A DNA stretch of 6,347 nucleotides. It comes from an uncultured Spirochaetaceae bacterium (GTDB taxonomy: Bacteria > Spirochaetota > Spirochaetia > Treponematales > Treponemataceae). A program made the translations under genes and the position numbers. Below the pieces are notes generated by a model. The model was not told where the DNA came from, ran no database searches, and was given only the letters and a program-made list of their open reading frames with translations. The stretch covers positions 1 to 6,347 of the forward strand of contig CADBRC010000412.1 in assembly GCA_902796985.1 (NCBI GenBank). Direction: 5' to 3'. Shown here one piece after another: positions 5,171 to 6,347 of this stretch (positions within the stretch are counted from its first letter, which is position 1; each line of letters starts with the position of its first letter).

Positions 5171-6178
5171 CTAGGCCTCCTTCCTGAACCGCGCGAGCAG
5201 GTTTTTGCAGAACGCGGGGGCTTTCTCATACATCGACGTAAAGCTGAGCTCTTTGGTGCCGAGCAGTCCCTGCGGCCTGAACAGCATCATCAGAATCAGC
5301 AGGACAGGGTAAATCAGGAGACGGTAGTCCTTGAGGATGCGCAGGGCCTCCTGCAGAATCGTCAGCGAGAAGGCCGCAATGACCGAGCCGGTGACGCTTC
5401 CCATGCCGCCGAAGACGACGTAAATCAAATCGTTTATAGACGCGTTGAAGTCAAACTGCTTGGGCTGGATGAAGCCCAGGAAGGGCGCGTACAAGCCTCC
5501 CGCCACGCCCGCGATGAAGGATGCGATGACGAAGCCTATCATCTTGTAGCGGAAGACCGAGATGCCGTTGCTCCGAGCTGCAATCTCGTCCTCGCGGACG
5601 GCGAGGATTGCCCTGCCATACGTGGAGCGTATGAAGTTGTGCAGGAGGATGATGATAAGGATAAGCGTCCCGATGATGGCAAGGTATGAAATCATCGCGC
5701 CATGATCGAGCGAGGTCGTCAGAATCGTGCTGAACTGCTTGCCGTTGGGCCCGCCGGTCAGGTCTTTCAGGTTCACCAGGAAAACACGGATTATCTCGCC
5801 AAAAGCGAGCGTGACGATGGCAAGGTAATCTCCCTCCAGCTTCAGGGTCGGAAAGCCAATCAGGAAGCCCGCGAACGCGGCGACCAGGGCCGCCAGCAGG
5901 ATGCTCAGCGGCAGGGGAATGCCCACGCTTTCGGTCAGGGCTATGACGGTATAGGCCCCGATAGCCTCGAAGCCTGCCTGACCGAGCGAGAGCTGGCCGG
6001 TTATGCCGGAGATGACGTTGACCGAAATCGCCATTATCGCGTTCAGCCCGCCCAAGGTCAGTATCTGGGCAGAATATGCATCTATGACCCTGAGCTCTAT
6101 GAGGACGGCAGGAATCAGAAGGCATGCAAGGGCTATAGCTCCCAGAAGGATAAAATTCCGAACGTTCTTGTCTTTCAT
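5171..6178 (-). CDS. livM: Branched-chain amino acid ABC transporter, permease LivM
   Basis: A 335-aa integral membrane subunit that forms the translocation path with LivH. Hydrophobic segments are visible at about 8-28, 36-58, 67-82, 90-112, 116-135, 162-182, 212-235, 250-278 and 287-300. The LivM signature NVISGITGQLSLGQAGF lies at 54-70, and GDYLAIVTLAFGEIIR at about 116-131. The cytoplasmic coupling loop GRAILAVREDEIAARSNGI (188-206) is the EAA-like motif that contacts the ATPases. The family end RPQGLLG (301-307) is followed by about 28 extra, partly basic residues with no recognised motif. The ATG at 6178 follows a GGGAGGGG Shine-Dalgarno in the 9-nt gap after the livH stop. The next gene, livG, starts one base after the TAG. 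The assignment is secure; the transported amino acid is inferred. Confidence 0.95.
   Translation of the reverse strand: MKDKNVRNFILLGAIALACLLIPAVLIELRVIDAYSAQILTLGGLNAIMAISVNVISGITGQLSLGQAGFEAIGAYTVIALTESVGIPLPLSILLAALVAAFAGFLIGFPTLKLEGDYLAIVTLAFGEIIRVFLVNLKDLTGGPNGKQFSTILTTSLDHGAMISYLAIIGTLILIIILLHNFIRSTYGRAILAVREDEIAARSNGISVFRYKMIGFVIASFIAGVAGGLYAPFLGFIQPKQFDFNASINDLIYVVFGGMGSVTGSVIAAFSLTILQEALRILKDYRLLIYPVLLILMMLFRPQGLLGTKELSFTSMYEKAPAFCKNLLARFRKEA
5176..5181 (-). promoter_or_regulatory. Ribosome-binding site that fixes the livG start
   Basis: AGGAGG on the minus strand, 6 nt before the ATG at 5169 and embedded in the last codons of livM. It supports initiation at MAERELLL and rules against the longer in-frame version reaching back into livM. 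Confidence 0.85.
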
Positions 6179-6187
6179 ATCCCCTCC

Positions 6188-6347
6188 CTAAACCTTGACG
6201 ACCTGTTTCTTGCCGAGGAGCCCGGTCGGCTTGACGAGCAGGATGGCAATGAGGATGCAGTAAGAGATGGCATCGGCGTACTGGGACGAGATGTAGGCCT
6301 TCGCCATCGTCTCCGCCACACCGAGTATCACGCCGCCGACCATCGCA
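6188..6347 (-). CDS. livH: Branched-chain amino acid ABC transporter, permease LivH (C-terminal fragment, start outside window)
   Basis: Only the last 52 codons are present, because the gene enters from the right edge. The translation AMVGGVILGVAETMAKAY, then a hydrophobic stretch YCILIAILLV and the end KPTGLLGKK, matches the LivH C-terminus. The G-G-x-x-LG-x-xE motif lies on the cytoplasmic side before the last transmembrane helix and the PTGLLG end. The stop TAG (6188-6190) lies 9 nt before the livM ATG, and the AG of the stop contributes to livM's Shine-Dalgarno. The gene is part of the same minus-strand operon; any operon promoter and binding-protein gene must lie upstream, beyond base 6347. 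Confidence 0.9.
   Translation of the reverse strand, partial: AMVGGVILGVAETMAKAYISSQYADAISYCILIAILLVKPTGLLGKKQVVKV

Noticed and set aside
4513..5187. Long plus-strand open frame (about 224 codons) opposite livG.
   Set aside because: Its translation resembles no family, it lacks a Shine-Dalgarno, and it mirrors a well-conserved LivG. Long antisense frames are expected in GC-rich coding DNA.
5170..5229. Longer livG start, 20 codons upstream and inside livM.
   Set aside because: The added residues (MRKPPRSAKTCSRG...) do not resemble LivG, and AGGAGG sits 6 nt before the ATG at 5169.
5451..6125. Second minus-strand frame (about 224 codons) inside livM.
   Set aside because: Rich in Pro, Arg, His and Gly in the manner of a shifted frame of a GC-rich gene; LivM in the other frame is full length with all motifs.

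Overview
The window looks like chromosomal DNA from a moderately GC-rich Firmicute. Most genes have a strong AGGAGG-type ribosome-binding site 5 to 7 nt before the ATG. The PNPOx-like, ProC/ComER-like and DUF2156 proteins read most like Clostridia or Negativicutes (Selenomonas/Mitsuokella-like). The taxon is a low-confidence impression from protein resemblance; there is no rRNA or other marker to fix it.

Layout. (1) Positions 1-618, plus strand: the 3' third of a GH36 alpha-galactosidase whose start lies outside the window. (2) Positions 602-2919, minus strand: a short operon with a near-consensus promoter (TTGCCA, 17 bp, TATAAT with a TG extension). It reads PNPOx-like flavin split-barrel protein, then a truncated GNAT acetyltransferase remnant not previously separable as a gene, then a divergent pyrroline-5-carboxylate reductase (ProC/ComER-like), then a DUF2156 protein. 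The last two are coupled by an ATGA stop/start overlap. The operon's last gene runs tail-to-tail into the alpha-galactosidase gene with a 17-bp coding overlap. (3) Positions 2935-6347, minus strand: the distal part of a branched-chain amino acid ABC transporter operon, livH (C-terminal end only), livM, livG, livF, followed by a CBS-CBS-ACT protein and a clear intrinsic terminator.

How the genes work together. LivH and LivM form the membrane channel, and LivG and LivF the ATPase pair, of a high-affinity importer for leucine, isoleucine, valine or a related substrate. The binding-protein gene is not in the window. The CBS-ACT protein shares the transcript and is well suited to sense a nucleotide and an amino acid, so it may link transporter activity or BCAA metabolism to cell state (inference). 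The PNPOx/ProC-like/DUF2156 operon has no pathway I can name: it combines a probable flavin protein, an NAD(P)-binding protein whose substrate motifs differ from true ProC, and a GNAT-fold protein related to the aminoacyl-phosphatidylglycerol synthase domain.

I see no mobile element, CRISPR array, tRNA or rRNA. No gene-free stretch exceeds 300 bp. Nothing here is clearly a new defence or biosynthetic system. The points most worth a second look are the GNAT remnant, the non-canonical ProC-like protein with its coupled DUF2156 partner, the CBS-ACT protein in the liv operon, and the compact terminator/promoter junction.
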